From NCBI GenBank assembly GCA_964409165.1, contig CAYPCH010000052.1, forward strand, positions 1 through 24,171: DNA of 24,171 bases, read 5' to 3'. The notes beneath the pieces are model-generated. The model was not told the DNA's origin, ran no database searches, and worked only from the letters and a program-made list of their open reading frames with translations. This DNA is from CAYPCH01 sp964409165. Lineage in GTDB: Bacteria; Bacillota; Clostridia; Acetivibrionales; Acetivibrionaceae. This document shows positions 8,457 through 16,190 of the stretch, piece by piece; within the stretch, counting starts at the first letter, position 1; every line of letters begins with the position of its first letter. The position numbers were made by a program, and so were the translations under genes.

Positions 8457-8495
8457 TATAAAAATATCCGATTGATGGATATCAGCCGGATATTT
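8457..8495 (-). terminator. Possible terminator after jag
   Basis: AAATATCCG and CGGATATTT form a perfect 9-bp stem around a 16-nt loop. On the minus strand it is followed by a short T-rich stretch (ATTTTTATATATA). The long loop and short T run make this a weak or attenuating terminator between jag and mnmE. Confidence 0.5.
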
Positions 8496-8525
8496 AAAAA
8501 AGTCAATCTTTTTATGAATATTCTA

Positions 8526-9146
8526 TTACTTCAAAGCAATTACAACTTTTCTGTTGGGCTCTTCTCCTACGCTGTAAGTTTCTATATATTTATGATTTTG
8601 AAGAGTTGAATGAATAACTCTTCTCTCGTACGGATTCATAGGCTCTAAAGTTATATTCTTTTTAAACTTTTCTACCCTGTCGGCTAATCTGTTAGCCAGC
8701 TTAATTAAAGTTTCTTCTCTCTTCTGCCTGTAATTTTCAATATCAACTACAACCCTTTTATATTCTTCCCTGCCTTTATTTATAACCAAGCTCGTCAGGT
8801 ATTGAAGGGAATCAAGGGTTTCACCTCTTCTTCCTATTAATATGCCTATATCATCGCCCTGAATTTTTATCATTATGGAATCATCATCTTCTTCAACAAG
8901 TATATCGGCTTCCACGTTCATTTTAGCAAATACATCAAGCAAGAAGTTTTTAGCTTTATCTCCATCAGACCTTTTAAGAGTAACCTTTACCCTTGCCTGC
9001 TTTGATCCTATCAAGCCGAAAATACCTTTTATTCCTTCTTCAATAACTTCTACCTCGACATCTTTTTCCTGTGCATTTAATTCCGTAAGGGCGAGATCTA
9101 CGGCGTCTTGTACCGTTTTAGCGGTTTTTTCAACACTATAAGCCAT
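8526..9146 (-). CDS. jag: Jag/KhpB/EloR RNA-binding protein
   Basis: This 206-residue protein has the three expected parts: a Jag-N domain (about 1-52, with EEGIKGIFGLIGSKQARVKV), a type II KH domain with the RNA-binding loop GILIGRRGE (101-109), and an R3H domain near the C-terminus (about 145-206, MNPYERRVIHSTLQ; R176 and H180 region). Family members bind RNA and influence cell elongation and division with KhpA; this function is known from streptococci and inferred here. Its ATG directly abuts the yidC stop codon, so the two are translationally coupled, as the yidC-jag pair is in many Firmicutes. Confidence 0.95.
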   Translation of the reverse strand: MAYSVEKTAKTVQDAVDLALTELNAQEKDVEVEVIEEGIKGIFGLIGSKQARVKVTLKRSDGDKAKNFLLDVFAKMNVEADILVEEDDDSIMIKIQGDDIGILIGRRGETLDSLQYLTSLVINKGREEYKRVVVDIENYRQKREETLIKLANRLADRVEKFKKNITLEPMNPYERRVIHSTLQNHKYIETYSVGEEPNRKVVIALK

Positions 9147-9992
9147 TTATTCAGTCTTAACCTCCTTCTTTTTTGTGATAAACTTGTTTAAAAAATACTG
9201 TTGCAGTATTTGGAATACATTCCCGGTCAACCAATACAGACCTAGGGCTGCCGGAGCCCGAAATGATATAAAACCCGTCATTATAGGTGCGAACATCATC
9301 ATACTCTTCTGCATGGCAACAGATGTATCGTTTTCATTACTATTTTGTGTACTTGTTTTTGTCCTGCCACTAATCATTTTTGTCGATAAATAAGTAGTTA
9401 TAACAGCAAGCACCGGAATCAGAAATAAAGGGAGATACGTTGCCATTTCACTTCCAAATAATACGCTAGGATTCCATGTCGGAATTTTTCCAAGATTAAA
9501 ACTGACAGGTCCTATACTTTCTATCATATCAAGTTTACCAGTGGTTAGTGCAACTTCCATCTGCCAGTAAAACCCTTTTACGCTCTCAGATGTTTTCTTT
9601 AAACTTTCTATCTGATCCGCTGGCAATTTAAGCATATAAGTAAATGGTTCACGTATTACATAAAACAGGGAAAATAATATCGGCATCTGTAACAAAGGAA
9701 TAAAACAACCGCTTGCAGGATTATATTTATGATCCTGATATAATTTCATCATCTCTTGGCTCTGTTTTTCCTTGTCATTCTTATACTTTCTCTGTATTTC
9801 CTGCATCAAAGGCTGCAATTCCTGCATCTTGGCTGTTGACTTATATTGTTTTATAGCAAAAGGCAATAAAATGACCTTTACAAACACTGTAAAAATTACT
9901 ATGGCCAAACCATAATGACCAGAAGTCATATTATATATATATAGCAGAACATGCCCCAAATACTCAGGTATAAATTTAAAAACATTGAACAT
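9147..9992 (-). CDS. yidC: YidC/Oxa1/SpoIIIJ membrane protein insertase
   Basis: This is the inner-membrane insertase that helps Sec-dependent and Sec-independent membrane proteins fold. It has 281 residues and about five membrane segments: around 27-45, 95-115, 185-203, 232-247 and 250-266. The conserved groove charge is Lys39 (FTVFVKVILLPFAIKQ), where Bacillus homologues have arginine. There is no lipobox, so unlike Bacillus SpoIIIJ it is probably not a lipoprotein. The cytoplasmic hairpin (50-90) is charged, and a lysine-rich tail KKKEVKTE ends the protein. The start has an AAGGGGAAAG ribosome-binding site. Confidence 0.95.
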   Translation of the reverse strand: MFNVFKFIPEYLGHVLLYIYNMTSGHYGLAIVIFTVFVKVILLPFAIKQYKSTAKMQELQPLMQEIQRKYKNDKEKQSQEMMKLYQDHKYNPASGCFIPLLQMPILFSLFYVIREPFTYMLKLPADQIESLKKTSESVKGFYWQMEVALTTGKLDMIESIGPVSFNLGKIPTWNPSVLFGSEMATYLPLFLIPVLAVITTYLSTKMISGRTKTSTQNSNENDTSVAMQKSMMMFAPIMTGFISFRAPAALGLYWLTGNVFQILQQYFLNKFITKKKEVKTE

Positions 9993-10058
9993 CTTTCTTT
10001 CCCCTTTTGTTATTTATAGAGATCGAACTGCAAAAAAAACTTAAATATAATGCTATAT

Positions 10059-10298
10059 TCATTTCCTCAGTTCTCTGTCTCTAACAGGATCATATCCTCC
10101 AGGGTGAAACGGATGGCATTTAAGTAACCGTATCAAAGCTTTAAAACATCCCTTAATTACACCAAATCTTGTTACAGCATCGATAGCATACTGTGAACAA
10201 GTAGGATAAAATCTGCAACACTGTGCCGATTTCATCGGTGATATATATTTTTGATAAAGAGTAATTAAAAATATTATAAATCTTTTGAGCAATCCCAT
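10059..10298 (-). CDS. yidD: Membrane protein insertion efficiency factor YidD
   Basis: This 79-residue protein has the family core CCRFYPTCSQYA (27-38) and HPGGYDPV (65-72). An N-terminal amphipathic/hydrophobic helix (LLKRFIIFLITLYQKYISP) likely associates with the membrane. YidD assists YidC-dependent insertion. It overlaps the end of rnpA by 25 bases. The GGGAG ribosome-binding site sits only about 2 bases before the ATG at 10298; a TTG two codons later (10292) would have better spacing, so the true start could be there. Confidence 0.93.
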   Translation of the reverse strand: MGLLKRFIIFLITLYQKYISPMKSAQCCRFYPTCSQYAIDAVTRFGVIKGCFKALIRLLKCHPFHPGGYDPVRDRELRK

Positions 10299-10639
10299 TT
10301 CTCCCGATCAAATATACTTAATTTTTTTAACAGAAACTTCATTTCTTTTTTTATGTCGGTATAATCTGCTGCCTTATCACTACTTCTGGCAACAAAAACC
10401 AAGTCGAATCCGGTTTTTATAAACTGCTCGTAAAATCTGTAGTTCTCCTTTATAAGTCTTTTGATTCTGTTCCTTTTAACGCTGTTACCGAATTTTTTGC
10501 TTACAGTTATTCCAATTCTGTTAAACTTAAAATTATTTTTAAAAACATATAAAACTAAATATTTACCAACAAAAAATTTCCCTCTTTTATAAATCCTCAA
10601 AAACTCGGCATTCTTTTTTATTGGAACAGTCTTAATCAT
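10274..10639 (-). CDS. rnpA: Ribonuclease P protein component
   Basis: RnpA is the small basic protein that binds RNase P RNA and helps cleave the 5' leader of precursor tRNAs. It has 121 residues. The RNR signature is NSVKRNRIKRLIKE (52-65), preceded by the conserved IGITVSKKFG. The ATG at 10639 follows an in-frame stop four codons upstream (TAG CTT CTG GTA). The nearest GGAGG is about 14 bases from the ATG, which is unusually long. It probably has its own extended -10 promoter (10675-10683) because a terminator lies between it and rpmH. Confidence 0.96.
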   Translation of the reverse strand: MIKTVPIKKNAEFLRIYKRGKFFVGKYLVLYVFKNNFKFNRIGITVSKKFGNSVKRNRIKRLIKENYRFYEQFIKTGFDLVFVARSSDKAADYTDIKKEMKFLLKKLSIFDREKWDCSKDL

Positions 10640-10674
10640 TACCAGAAGCTAAGCCTCCAATACTTTATTATTTA

Positions 10675-10683
10675 AGTATAGCA
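10675..10683 (-). promoter_or_regulatory. Extended -10 element for rnpA operon
   Basis: On the minus strand TGCTATACT matches the TGnTATAnT extended -10 pattern. It lies just downstream of the rpmH terminator and about 36 bases upstream of the rnpA ATG. No clear -35 is present. Confidence 0.5.
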
Positions 10684-10697
10684 AACCTCATTTAAAC

Positions 10698-10722
10698 AAA
10701 AAGACCACATTTATGCGGTCTT
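10698..10722 (-). terminator. rpmH terminator, overlapping the stop codon
   Basis: On the minus strand AAGACCGCA pairs with TGTGGTCTT (9 bp, one G-U wobble) around a TAAA loop and runs into TTTTT. The last two bases of the rpmH stop codon are the first stem bases. It separates rpmH from rnpA and could be partial (attenuation). Confidence 0.8.
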
Positions 10723-10855
10723 ACGCTGAAAGAACTTTTCTTCCTTTCAATCTACGCCTTCTTAAAACGTTTCTTCCACTAGAAGTCTTCATTCTTTTTC
10801 TGAAACCATGCTCTCTCTTCCTCTGCTTGGTTTTAGGCTGATATGTCCTTAACAA
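10721..10855 (-). CDS. rpmH: 50S ribosomal protein L34
   Basis: Reading the minus strand gives a 44-residue protein, MLRTYQPKTKQRKREHGFRK followed by RMKTSSGRNVLRRRRLKGRK and VLSA, which is unmistakably L34. It uses a TTG start at 10855: the codon immediately upstream in frame is a TAA stop, and GGGGGTG lies 8 bases before the TTG. The short length and TTG start make it easy to miss. It is the first gene of the left arm, next to oriC, as in most bacteria. Confidence 0.97.
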   Translation of the reverse strand: MLRTYQPKTKQRKREHGFRKRMKTSSGRNVLRRRRLKGRKVLSA

Positions 10856-11123
10856 TTAAAACACCCCCAATCCGTTATGGTAGTACTATATTACAATTTA
10901 AAATCAAAACCGAATGTGTAATATCACTGAAATTGTCTTTAAAATGACAATCCCCCTTATTATAATATCAATTGTAAAAATAACATACCAATTATATATT
11001 AAATACATAAACAATGTCAAGAAACTATTTTTGTGTATAAAAAATTTTTTTAAACTTTTTTGTGGATATCTTTTGTTTTTTGTGTTGAATATTAGTTTAA
11101 AGTCTGATAATATATTTAATACC

Positions 11124-11164
11124 TGTTGATAACCCACAAATTATCAACAGTAAAATGTTGATAA
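11124..11164. promoter_or_regulatory. Cluster of three TTATCAACA DnaA boxes
   Basis: Three identical 9-mers occur within 41 bases in orientations minus, plus, minus (11124-11132, 11141-11149, 11156-11164). Each differs from the canonical TTATCCACA at one base. The same 9-mer occurs again after dnaA (12937-12945). Confidence 0.75.
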
Positions 11165-11360
11165 TTATTGTTAAACTTTAATAATGTACATTACGCTTTA
11201 TTATTTTTTACCATTTATATTATATGAATTACTATAGATATTATACAAAAATATATCATTAGATGCTTAAATTTTAAAATAGTTGTCAAATATTTAATTA
11301 TAATACTTATTATATTTTGCAATAGAGATTATCGTATGCAAAATATATAGATTCAACTGT

Positions 11361-11396
11361 TGCCCCGTTACAGAATTTTTTTTTAGAAACGGGGCA
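11361..11396. repeat. GC-rich inverted repeat upstream of dnaA
   Basis: TGCCCCGTT (11361-11369) and AACGGGGCA (11388-11396) are perfect 9-bp arms around an 18-nt T-rich loop, in an otherwise strongly AT-rich region. Neither side ends in a proper T tract, so a simple terminator is not obvious. It could be a protein site or a cruciform. Confidence 0.65.
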
Positions 11397-11470
11397 TTGA
11401 ACAGAGCAAATGGCTTTTTTTATAACTTTATTCGTTTTTACAAAGCGGTTGTATTAAAAGTTATAATTTT

Positions 11471-11499
11471 TTGTTACTTTTTTATAAATCGCATATAGA
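11471..11499 (+). promoter_or_regulatory. Probable dnaA promoter
   Basis: TTGTTA (11471-11476), a 17-base spacer and TATAGA (11494-11499) match a housekeeping sigma-factor promoter. Predicted transcription would start about 65 bases before the dnaA ATG. A further TATAAT-like box lies closer to the gene. Confidence 0.55.
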
Positions 11500-11570
11500 C
11501 TGAATCAATGCGTAATGCGTATTGTATAATTTTACAACCATAATTTCTTAGCAATTTTGGAGGAAAAAAT

Positions 11571-12908
11571 ATGAGTGCCCAAGTAAATGAACTATGGCAA
11601 AGAACTTTAAACCTTTTAAAAAATGAACTTACTGAAATCAGTTTCAATACATGGATCAAAACGATTGATCCTATATCATTGAAATCCAACACAATTAATT
11701 TGGCTGTACCGGCAGAGTTCAATAAGGGAATACTGGAATCACGTTACCAGACGTTGATAAAAAATGCTGTCAAGCAAGTCTCTTTTAAAGAGTATTCTAT
11801 TAATTTTGTTGTTCCTTCTCAGGAAAATATAGATAAATATACTAATCAAAATGATAATATGGATGATATGGTCGTATCACTTTTGAATCCAAAATATACA
11901 TTTGATACTTTTGTTATTGGAAACAGCAACCGTTTTGCCCATGCGGCAGCACTTGCCGTTGCTGAAGCTCCGGCCAAAGCATATAACCCTTTGTTTATTT
12001 ACGGAGGTGTTGGGTTAGGTAAAACTCACCTTATGCACGCTATAGGTCATTACGTACTTAATCAGAATCCTTCTCTGAAAGTTTTATATGTATCATCTGA
12101 AAAATTTACAAATGAACTTATTAATGCTATAAAAGATGACAAAAACGAGGAATTCAGATCAAAGTACCGTAATATAGATATTCTTTTGATAGATGATATC
12201 CAGTTTATAGGTGGAAAGGAAAGAACACAAGAAGAATTTTTCCATACATTTAATGCTTTGTATGAAGCAAACAAGCAGATAATTTTGTCAAGTGACAAAC
12301 CTCCAAAAGAAATAGTAACTTTGGAGGAACGTCTCAGATCAAGGTTTGAATGGGGTCTCATTGCGGACATTCAGGCACCTGACTTTGAAACAAGAATTGC
12401 AATATTGAGAAAAAAAGCACAACTTGAGAATCTTGATGTTCCTAATGAAGTTATAACTTTTATAGCAGACAAGATAGCATCAAATATAAGAGAACTTGAG
12501 GGAGCCCTGAACAGAGTAATTGCATACTCAACACTGACTGAAAATGAAATGACAATAGATCTTTCAACAGAGGCATTAAAAGATATATTATCAGCTAATA
12601 AAGCCAGAATAATAAACTGTACCGCTATTCAGGATGCAGTCGCAAGATATTTTGATATAAGACCTGATGAATTTAAGTCTAAAAGAAGAACAAGAGATGT
12701 AGCATATCCAAGACAAATAGCTATGTATCTTTGCAGGGATATGACAGATATGTCCCTTCCAAAAATAGGATCAGAATTTGGAGGAAGGGATCATACAACT
12801 GTTATTCATGCATGTGATAAAATACGGGCAGAAATAGATTCAAACTCTGAAATTAGGCGTACAATAAACGAACTGAAAAGAAATCTATCTGGAAAACAGG
12901 CTAATTAG
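11571..12908 (+). CDS. dnaA: Chromosomal replication initiator DnaA
   Basis: DnaA is the AAA+ ATPase that binds DnaA boxes and melts oriC. It has 445 residues. Domain I is at about 1-80 (NELWQRTLNLLKNELTEISF), followed by a short linker. The AAA+ core carries Walker A GGVGLGKT (145-152) and Walker B LLIDDIQF (205-212). The C-terminal DNA-binding domain ends with the signature GRDHTTVIHACDKI (405-418). A strong TTTTGGAGG ribosome-binding site precedes the ATG. It is the first gene of the right arm and is flanked by DnaA-box clusters on both sides, which suggests autoregulation. Confidence 0.99.
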   Translation: MSAQVNELWQRTLNLLKNELTEISFNTWIKTIDPISLKSNTINLAVPAEFNKGILESRYQTLIKNAVKQVSFKEYSINFVVPSQENIDKYTNQNDNMDDMVVSLLNPKYTFDTFVIGNSNRFAHAAALAVAEAPAKAYNPLFIYGGVGLGKTHLMHAIGHYVLNQNPSLKVLYVSSEKFTNELINAIKDDKNEEFRSKYRNIDILLIDDIQFIGGKERTQEEFFHTFNALYEANKQIILSSDKPPKEIVTLEERLRSRFEWGLIADIQAPDFETRIAILRKKAQLENLDVPNEVITFIADKIASNIRELEGALNRVIAYSTLTENEMTIDLSTEALKDILSANKARIINCTAIQDAVARYFDIRPDEFKSKRRTRDVAYPRQIAMYLCRDMTDMSLPKIGSEFGGRDHTTVIHACDKIRAEIDSNSEIRRTINELKRNLSGKQAN

Positions 12909-13178
12909 TTAATTTTATTGTAGTCATTCCAATAAATTATCAACAAAAATTGTTAATATGGGGAAGATTTCATGTTAGTAATCTGTGTAAAGTTTGATAA
13001 AAGTTTTTTTTGTTCAAAGTTGTTGATTATTTGTTGCAACTTATCTACATTTTAATAACATGGTGTAGCCTTAGAATAACACTGTGTAAAAGCAGTTATT
13101 AACAGAATCAACAGCACTTATTACTATTATTACTGAATTTAATTATATAATTAATAAAGAACGGAGGAGTTTTCTGTT
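12909..13178. other. oriC, right portion with candidate unwinding region (dnaA-dnaN)
   Basis: The region contains box-like 9-mers TTATCAACA (12937-12945), TAATCAACA (minus, 13021-13029), TTATCTACA (13041-13049), TTATTAACA (13096-13104) and GAATCAACA (13105-13113). The last two are head to tail, followed by GCAC and then five DnaA-trio-like triplets (13118-13132). A 16-bp palindrome TTAATTATATAATTAA (13139-13154) follows. The order matches the basal unwinding system described in Bacillus subtilis, so strand opening probably begins here. Confidence 0.7.
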
Positions 13179-14282
13179 ATGAAATTTATATGTTCAAAGG
13201 AGCAATTAATAGAAGGAATAAATATCGTACAAAAGGCTGTTTCAAATAAAACAACAATGCCTATACTTGAAGGAATACTTATAGAAGCAAGAGAAGAACT
13301 CAAATTAACCGGAAATGATCTTGAGATAGGTATAGAATGTTTGGTAGAGGCAGATATAAAGAAAGAAGGATCAATAGTTTTAAATTCAAAGATGTTCGGT
13401 GATATAGTGCGAAGGCTGCCTGAATCGGAAATTTTGATTGAAATTAAAGAAAATAACACTGTTATAATTGAATGTGAAAACTCTCACTTTGAGCTAAAAG
13501 GAGTTCCATCAGATGGATATCCTGCAATACCGCAAATAGTAAAGGAAAACTTCTTCAAAGTAAGTCAAAAATTGATAAGAGAAATGATAAGGCAGACAAT
13601 TTTTGCGGTAAGTGTTGATGAAAACAGACCTATTCTCACAGGGTCTCTTATAGAGTGTCAGTACAATGAAATGACTATAGTTTCAATAGACGGTTTTAGA
13701 ATGGCATTAAGAAAAAGCTGTAATAAAAATGAATCTTCTAACTTCAGTGTAGTTGTACCGGGAAAAACTTTGAATGAAATTGTAAAAATACTCCAGCCGA
13801 TTGATGAGGAAATAACAGTATATAACTCAAAAAATCAAATTCTTATGGATATAGGAAGATGTAAAATGGTATCAAGACTGTTAGAAGGTGAGTATTTAAA
13901 CTATAAAAGCATAATACCGAAAGAACATGATACAATCATAAAAATAAAAACAAAAGATCTGCTTTCAAGTTTGGAAAGAGCATATCTTATTACTACAGAA
14001 GACAAGAAATATCCTGTAAAGATAAATATAGGAGATGAGAAGATAGTAATATCATCAAATACTGAAATAGGCGCAGTAAGAGAGGAAATAAGAGTTGAAG
14101 TTGATGGAAGTAAGCTTGATATTGGTTTTAATCCAAGATATCTTATAGAAGCATTAAGAGTAATAGAGGATGAGGTAATAAATGTATATTTTACTTCAAG
14201 TATAGGTCCTTGCACAATAAGACCTGTAGAAAGCGATAGTTACGAGTATATGATTTTACCAATAAGAATAAAGAATGATTAA
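13179..14282 (+). CDS. dnaN: DNA polymerase III beta subunit (sliding clamp)
   Basis: This is the ring-shaped clamp that tethers DNA polymerase III to DNA and is loaded by the clamp loader. It has 367 residues, the normal length, with three repeated clamp domains. Family segments include MKFICSKEQLIEGINIVQKA at the N-terminus, the middle-domain segment FFKVSQKLIREMIRQTIFAV, and the C-terminal segment IGPCTIRPVESDSYEYMILP, which contributes to the hydrophobic peptide-binding pocket (MILPIR end). GGAGGAG lies upstream of the ATG at slightly long spacing. Its stop codon precedes the S4 gene by 13 bases, in one operon. Confidence 0.98.
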   Translation: MKFICSKEQLIEGINIVQKAVSNKTTMPILEGILIEAREELKLTGNDLEIGIECLVEADIKKEGSIVLNSKMFGDIVRRLPESEILIEIKENNTVIIECENSHFELKGVPSDGYPAIPQIVKENFFKVSQKLIREMIRQTIFAVSVDENRPILTGSLIECQYNEMTIVSIDGFRMALRKSCNKNESSNFSVVVPGKTLNEIVKILQPIDEEITVYNSKNQILMDIGRCKMVSRLLEGEYLNYKSIIPKEHDTIIKIKTKDLLSSLERAYLITTEDKKYPVKINIGDEKIVISSNTEIGAVREEIRVEVDGSKLDIGFNPRYLIEALRVIEDEVINVYFTSSIGPCTIRPVESDSYEYMILPIRIKND

Positions 14283-14295
14283 GAGGAATCAAAAA

Positions 14296-14505
14296 ATGGA
14301 AATAATAAAAATAGAAACTGAGTTTATAAAACTTGACCAATTGCTAAAATGGGCTGATATTGTATCTTCTGGAGCAGAAGCAAAGGAATTGATATTAGAG
14401 GGAAGAGTAAAAGTTAACGGTGAAACTGAAATAAGACGCGGTAAAAAAATAAAAGAAGGGGACATAGTTGAATTTGAAAAAAGGTTTGTTAAGATTGTTA
14501 AATAA
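14296..14505 (+). CDS. rlbA: S4-domain RNA-binding protein YaaA/RlbA
   Basis: This small S4-like RNA-binding protein sits invariably between dnaN and recF in many Firmicutes. With the start at 14296 it has 69 residues (MEIIKIETEFIKLDQLLKWA), matching family length. An AGAGG site lies 9 bases upstream; an earlier in-frame ATG at 14275 overlaps the dnaN stop and lacks a site. The S4 core is LDQLLKWADIVSSGAEAKEL and ILEGRVKVNGETEIRRGKKI. Work in Bacillus relates YaaA to ribosome large-subunit assembly; that role here is inference. The stop codon directly precedes the recF ribosome-binding site. Confidence 0.9.
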   Translation: MEIIKIETEFIKLDQLLKWADIVSSGAEAKELILEGRVKVNGETEIRRGKKIKEGDIVEFEKRFVKIVK

Positions 14506-14517
14506 GTGGAGGAAAAG

Positions 14518-15621
14518 TTGAAAATAGAAAGATTGGAACTGCAAAATTTTAGAAATTATAAAAAAGAGAGTATAGAATTTTCTAAAAATTTTAACATAAT
14601 TTATGGAGAAAATGCTCAAGGTAAAACAAATATAATAGAGGCTGTTTTTTTGTGTGCATCTGGAAGATCACACCGTACATCAAAGGATGTTGAGCTTATA
14701 AAGTTTCATAATGAAGGTTACTGTGTTAAAGTAGATATTGAAAATAATGACGCGAAGAAAAAGATTGAGATAGAATACAAGATAGGAAAAAAGAAAGCTA
14801 TAAGAATAAATGAAATAGCTGTAAAGAAAATAGGCGGACTGATGGGAAATTTACTTGCAGTTATTTTCTCTCCCGAGGATTTAATGGTAATTAAAGAAGG
14901 ACCAACCCTAAGAAGAAGGTTTATTGATATAACAATATCACAAATAAAGCCTACATATTTTTATGATTTGCAGCAGTATAATAAAATACTTTTACAGAGA
15001 AATGCACTTCTGAAAGAAATTCCGAAAAACAGAAGTCTTATAGAAACACTGGATGTCTGGGATGAAAACATTGCTAAGGTTGCAGCAAGAATAATCAGAG
15101 TTAGATTTGAGTTTATAATGAGACTTGGTAGAATAGCCAAGGAAAAGCATTTTAAACTGACAAATGAAAAAGAAAATATGATTATTGAGTATAAAACTTC
15201 GCTAGATGTTATAGATAAGGATGAGTCAGAAATTGAAAAAGATTTGGCAAAATATTTAGAAAAAAACAGAAATATAGATTTAAAGAGATGTACAACGTCA
15301 ATAGGACCACACAGGGATGATTATGAAATAGTAATTGACGGAATGAATATAAAGATGTTTGGTTCACAAGGGCAGCAAAGAACTTCAATACTTTCAATAA
15401 AGCTTTCGGAAATAGAAATAATAAAAGAGGAAACAGGAGAATATCCTGTGTTACTGCTTGATGATGTGATGTCTGAACTGGATCAAAAGAGACAAGAATA
15501 TTTGATTGATAATATTGATGAAATACAGACATTTATTACATGCACTGAAGCAAATATATTAAATAATAAAAGTGAAAAAGAATTTAAGTATATAAAAGTG
15601 GAAGAAGGAAGGATAATATAA
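14518..15621 (+). CDS. recF: DNA replication and repair protein RecF
   Basis: RecF is an SMC-like ATPase that binds DNA and, with RecO and RecR, loads RecA at gaps. I place the start at TTG 14518 (367 residues, MKIERLELQNFRNYKKES), because GGAGG lies 5 bases upstream and the protein then begins like other RecF proteins; a GTG at 14506 lies inside the Shine-Dalgarno region. Walker A is GENAQGKT (30-37), the ABC-type signature is in MFGSQGQQRTSILSIKLSE, and Walker B is PVLLLDDVMSELD. It follows the S4 gene in the dnaA-dnaN operon. Confidence 0.96.
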   Translation: MKIERLELQNFRNYKKESIEFSKNFNIIYGENAQGKTNIIEAVFLCASGRSHRTSKDVELIKFHNEGYCVKVDIENNDAKKKIEIEYKIGKKKAIRINEIAVKKIGGLMGNLLAVIFSPEDLMVIKEGPTLRRRFIDITISQIKPTYFYDLQQYNKILLQRNALLKEIPKNRSLIETLDVWDENIAKVAARIIRVRFEFIMRLGRIAKEKHFKLTNEKENMIIEYKTSLDVIDKDESEIEKDLAKYLEKNRNIDLKRCTTSIGPHRDDYEIVIDGMNIKMFGSQGQQRTSILSIKLSEIEIIKEETGEYPVLLLDDVMSELDQKRQEYLIDNIDEIQTFITCTEANILNNKSEKEFKYIKVEEGRII

Positions 15622-15853
15622 AATATATTAATCGCGAAAATGAATCTACATTAAAAAACTAATTTTTGTGATGTTGTATTAAGGAATAGGCAATATAATT
15701 AAATAATTTGCAGTTTATTTTAAATTGGGATAAAATAATAAGTAAATTTAAAATTAATTTCGTGAAAATATAATAAAAGTTTAGTTAATAAAATAACGAT
15801 AGTATATTGAAAAATATAGCAGTTTATTTATAAGAAATAACAGGAGGAAGAAT

Positions 15854-16129
15854 ATGTTCCTACACATTGGTGGAGATTATGTAGTTCCAACAAAAAATAT
15901 AATTGCAATACTAGATTTGGAAACAACTACCATATCTAAAGATACAAGAGAGTTTTTAGCAATAGCTGAGGAAGAAGGATTTATAGAGAGCATATCGCAA
16001 GATATACCTAAATCAGTTATAATAACTGAATTTGAAAAAAAGAGCAGAATTTATTTGTCTAATATTTCATCAATTACTCTTAAAAAAAGGGCAGGATATA
16101 TTAAAGAGATATCTGAAATAAAAATATAA
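15854..16129 (+). CDS. remB: RemB / DUF370 extracellular matrix regulator family protein
   Basis: This 91-residue DUF370 protein (MFLHIGGDYVVPTKNIIAIL) matches the YaaB/RemB family, found between recF and gyrB in Bacillus, exactly as here. RemA/RemB proteins activate matrix (biofilm) genes in B. subtilis; the role in this organism is inferred. The 232-base gap upstream is very AT-rich with no clear terminator, and may hold a promoter. AGGAGG precedes the ATG. It probably shares a transcript with gyrB, 61 bases downstream. Confidence 0.9.
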   Translation: MFLHIGGDYVVPTKNIIAILDLETTTISKDTREFLAIAEEEGFIESISQDIPKSVIITEFEKKSRIYLSNISSITLKKRAGYIKEISEIKI

Positions 16130-16190
16130 ATAATTATATAAAAGAATTGAATTGAGTAAGAATTTTTCTCGTTTCAATATAGGAGGAAAT

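Larger units (their letters stand above)
10856..11570. other. oriC: oriC, left portion (rpmH-dnaA intergenic region)
   Basis: This very AT-rich 715-base region lies at the switch in gene orientation. DnaA-box-like 9-mers are: TTATACACA (minus, 11032-11040), ATATCCACA (minus, 11061-11069), TTATCAACA (minus, 11124-11132), TTATCAACA (plus, 11141-11149) and TTATCAACA (minus, 11156-11164). A GC-rich inverted repeat (11361-11396) and the dnaA promoter (11471-11499) follow. No perfect TTATCCACA is present. Assignment as origin rests on the boxes, the rpmH-dnaA context and the coding-strand switch. Confidence 0.88.

Noticed and set aside
10904..11137. Open frames on both strands in the left origin region
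   Set aside because: They are AT-rich, overlap DnaA boxes and have no family resemblance; this is non-coding origin DNA.
14506..14517. GTG start for recF four codons upstream
   Set aside because: These bases form the Shine-Dalgarno sequence itself; TTG at 14518 gives the normal RecF N-terminus.
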